Below, in pieces: positions 6,344 to 7,254 of a DNA stretch of 7,254 bases. The number at the start of each line of letters is the position of its first letter. Position 1 is the stretch's first letter. The stretch is from assembly GCA_021775385.1 (NCBI GenBank), contig JAJFHW010000169.1, positions 1 to 7,254 of the forward strand. Reading direction: 5' to 3'. The notes under the pieces are model-generated. The model had not been told where the DNA came from. It was given only the letters and a program-made list of their open reading frames with translations, and searched no databases. Source of the DNA: Hyphomicrobiales bacterium. GTDB taxonomy: Bacteria; Pseudomonadota; Alphaproteobacteria; Rhizobiales; HXMU1428-3. Both the position numbers and the translations under genes were made by a program.

Positions 6344-6904
6344 TTAATGGCGCGCCTGATCAGTATCAGTGCTTGATGATATAATCCGTCTATGAACTTT
6401 TTTAAAGCTTTTCTCTAAATCTTTTAGAAGATCAGCGTAATCAATTGATAAACAAGCCTGGCGACCAATAATGACATAATCGATACCGGGCTGTGCAAGA
6501 TCAGGTGCAATCTGCCGTAAAGCTTCTTTTAATCGTCGTCTCATCTTATTTCGTAGGACCGAAATGGGACCACGTTTAAGATCTGCTTTGTTAGAACTAG
6601 CTTTATTATTTTTAGTCTTCATTTGAGGAGCAATCATTCGGCGTATAGTATGATTGGTAACAGTAACCCCAAAACGAGCATCAGATCCCATTTCACCTAT
6701 CTGCTGACCTATCATGTCTTGCCTGACAACTGCTTGAAGCAAAAATCCAGGTGTTCCCCACGAGCTGCCAGAAGAGCTGCCAGATGAATTACCAGATTTA
6801 GAACTGCCAGATTTCACAGCTAAAAATTCAGATCTCTGCTTTAGCATGACCTGTTTAGCTCGAGCCTGTTTTATTAGAGCCTGTTTTGTTCTAGTAGGGC
6901 TCAT
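6344..6904 (-). CDS. rnpA: RNase P protein component with inserted segments
   Basis: The protein subunit of RNase P helps the catalytic RNA bind precursor tRNA and remove its 5' leader. The family core is recognisable but spread over 186 residues, against roughly 110-135 usual: LKQRSEFLAV (21-30), TPGFLLQAVV (51-60), RFGVTVT (77-83), then KRGPISVLRNKMRRRLKEAL (110-129), which is the RNR-type helix with RNK in place of RNR, and IDYVIIGRQACL (141-152). Three additions stand out: an N-terminal stretch with KQ every five residues (7-23), a Ser/Gly insertion (32-50), and about 26 residues (84-109) between the central strand and the RNR helix. The ATG at 6904 has only a distant GGA. An internal ATG at residue 20 would give a conventional N-terminus. 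It lies in the usual place between rpmH and yidC. Confidence 0.93.
   Translation of the reverse strand: MSPTRTKQALIKQARAKQVMLKQRSEFLAVKSGSSKSGNSSGSSSGSSWGTPGFLLQAVVRQDMIGQQIGEMGSDARFGVTVTNHTIRRMIAPQMKTKNNKASSNKADLKRGPISVLRNKMRRRLKEALRQIAPDLAQPGIDYVIIGRQACLSIDYADLLKDLEKSFKKVHRRIISSSTDTDQARH
6762..6812 (-). repeat. 12-bp imperfect tandem repeat inside rnpA
   Basis: On the plus strand the units are GAGCTGCCAGAA, GAGCTGCCAGAT, GAATTACCAGAT and, after TTA, GAACTGCCAGAT. Because 12 is a multiple of three the repeat stays in frame and encodes the Ser/Gly insertion of RnpA. It looks like a slippage-driven expansion. Confidence 0.75.
6842..6886 (-). repeat. 15-bp imperfect tandem repeat at the rnpA 5' end
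   Basis: Three in-frame units begin AAACAGG in the coding sense and encode KQALI, KQARA and KQVML, followed by a fourth partial unit, KQRS. The last units run into the conserved start of the RnpA fold. They may have extended the protein by duplication, or may lie upstream of the true start if the internal ATG (residue 20) is used. Confidence 0.65.
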
Positions 6905-6958
6905 TAGCTATAAATCCAACAAATAAAATCAAAAAATAATAAGGTTTAAAATTCCAAG

Positions 6959-6987
6959 AAAAAAAGGCCTGACCAAACAAAAAGCCT
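6959..6987 (-). terminator. Possible intrinsic terminator or attenuator after rpmH
   Basis: Read on the minus strand, AGGCTT pairs with AGGCCT (with one G-T pair) around an 11-nt loop, and the stem runs into a seven-T tract (6959-6965, sharing the last stem base). The stem is modest but the T-run is good. It lies between rpmH and rnpA, so it could end most rpmH transcripts while letting some polymerase continue into rnpA and yidC. Confidence 0.45.
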
Positions 6988-6997
6988 GAAATGAATA

Positions 6998-7026
6998 AGG
7001 GCAAAGTTGATTTTCAACATTGCCCT
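6998..7026 (-). terminator. Strong hairpin between rpmH and rnpA
   Basis: AGGGCAA pairs with TTGCCCT and GTTGA with TCAAC, giving 12 base pairs with a single A/A mismatch (T/T on the minus strand) and a triloop. On the minus strand it is followed by TTATTCATTT, a broken U-tract. Together with the next hairpin downstream it probably attenuates transcription or shields the 3' end of a short, abundant rpmH message. Confidence 0.5.
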
Positions 7027-7084
7027 AAAATTTCATCATTAAGTGAGTGTTATCTCAAAAATTTAAAAAACTAAATATTTGGAA

Positions 7085-7219
7085 TTAAGCACTTAACTTC
7101 TTGCGGCCACGTGAACGTCTGTTAGCTAGAACTTGGCGTCCACCAACAGTTGCTTTGCGTGCTCTAAATCCATGGCGCCGTTTACGTACCAAGCGGCTTG
7201 GTTGATATGTACGTTTCAC
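7085..7219 (-). CDS. rpmH: 50S ribosomal protein L34
   Basis: This 44-residue, very basic protein is a component of the large ribosomal subunit. The translation begins [18 protein letters not shown], continues with [17 protein letters not shown] and ends SRGRKKLSA, which is the family signature over its full normal length. The start is GTG (7219-7217), preceded by GGAGA with 7 nt between GGAG and the GTG. It is the first gene of the rpmH-rnpA-yidC cluster in this window, and two hairpins follow it. Confidence 0.98.
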   Translation of the reverse strand: MKRTYQPSRLVRKRRHGFRARKATVGGRQVLANRRSRGRKKLSA

Positions 7220-7226
7220 TTGAGGT

Positions 7227-7230
7227 CTCC
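7227..7230 (-). promoter_or_regulatory. Shine-Dalgarno GGAG fixing the GTG start of rpmH
   Basis: GGAG lies 7 nt before the GTG at 7219. The GTG gives the expected MKRTYQPS start and no ATG lies in frame nearby, so the non-ATG start is well supported. Confidence 0.75.
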
Positions 7231-7242
7231 ATCTAATCGATC

Positions 7243-7248
7243 ATTACA
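7243..7248 (-). promoter_or_regulatory. Possible -10 element of the rpmH promoter
   Basis: TGTAAT on the minus strand matches TATAAT at five of six positions and lies 23 bp before the GTG. The matching -35 would fall beyond the end of the window, so this cannot be confirmed here. Confidence 0.25.
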
Positions 7249-7254
7249 CTACAT

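Overview
The window looks like a chromosomal segment of an AT-leaning alphaproteobacterium, probably Hyphomicrobiales-like. The evidence is the minus-strand order rpmH - rnpA - yidC - engB, which is the usual alphaproteobacterial arrangement. YidC also carries a lysine, not the arginine of E. coli, at the key position of its hydrophilic groove, as I recall for alphaproteobacterial YidC. The exact genus cannot be told from the sequence alone.

Right half, minus strand (7219 down to 3533): rpmH (ribosomal protein L34, GTG start), a 180-bp gap with two hairpins, rnpA (RNase P protein with unusual insertions), a 23-bp gap, yidC (membrane protein insertase), a 343-bp non-coding gap, and engB (ribosome-assembly GTPase). 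These genes link ribosome production, tRNA 5' processing and membrane protein insertion. The small yidD gene often found between rnpA and yidC is absent here. The yidC-engB gap holds two tandem structured elements of 105 and 112 nt. They share conserved blocks but contain hairpins whose bases differ while the pairing is kept, and a separate long hairpin lies beside them.

Middle (3373 down to 2831, minus): a small exported protein with a signal peptide and a fold signature like the periplasmic P1 head subdomain of SecD, but with no SecD membrane domain.

Left half, plus strand (348-2810): an 820-residue protein with a ClpA/ClpC-type N-terminal domain, a roughly 500-residue Gln/Pro/Asn-rich disordered linker, a C-terminal beta-rich domain and one membrane segment near the C-terminus. 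It has no AAA+ ATPase module. It converges on the SecD-like gene with a 20-bp gap that carries a perfect hairpin. Upstream (1-347) I see no convincing gene, only a 14-bp palindrome near the start and a strong GGAGG.

The two most unusual items are the membrane-anchored Clp_N protein without ATPase and the tandem covarying structured elements between yidC and engB.
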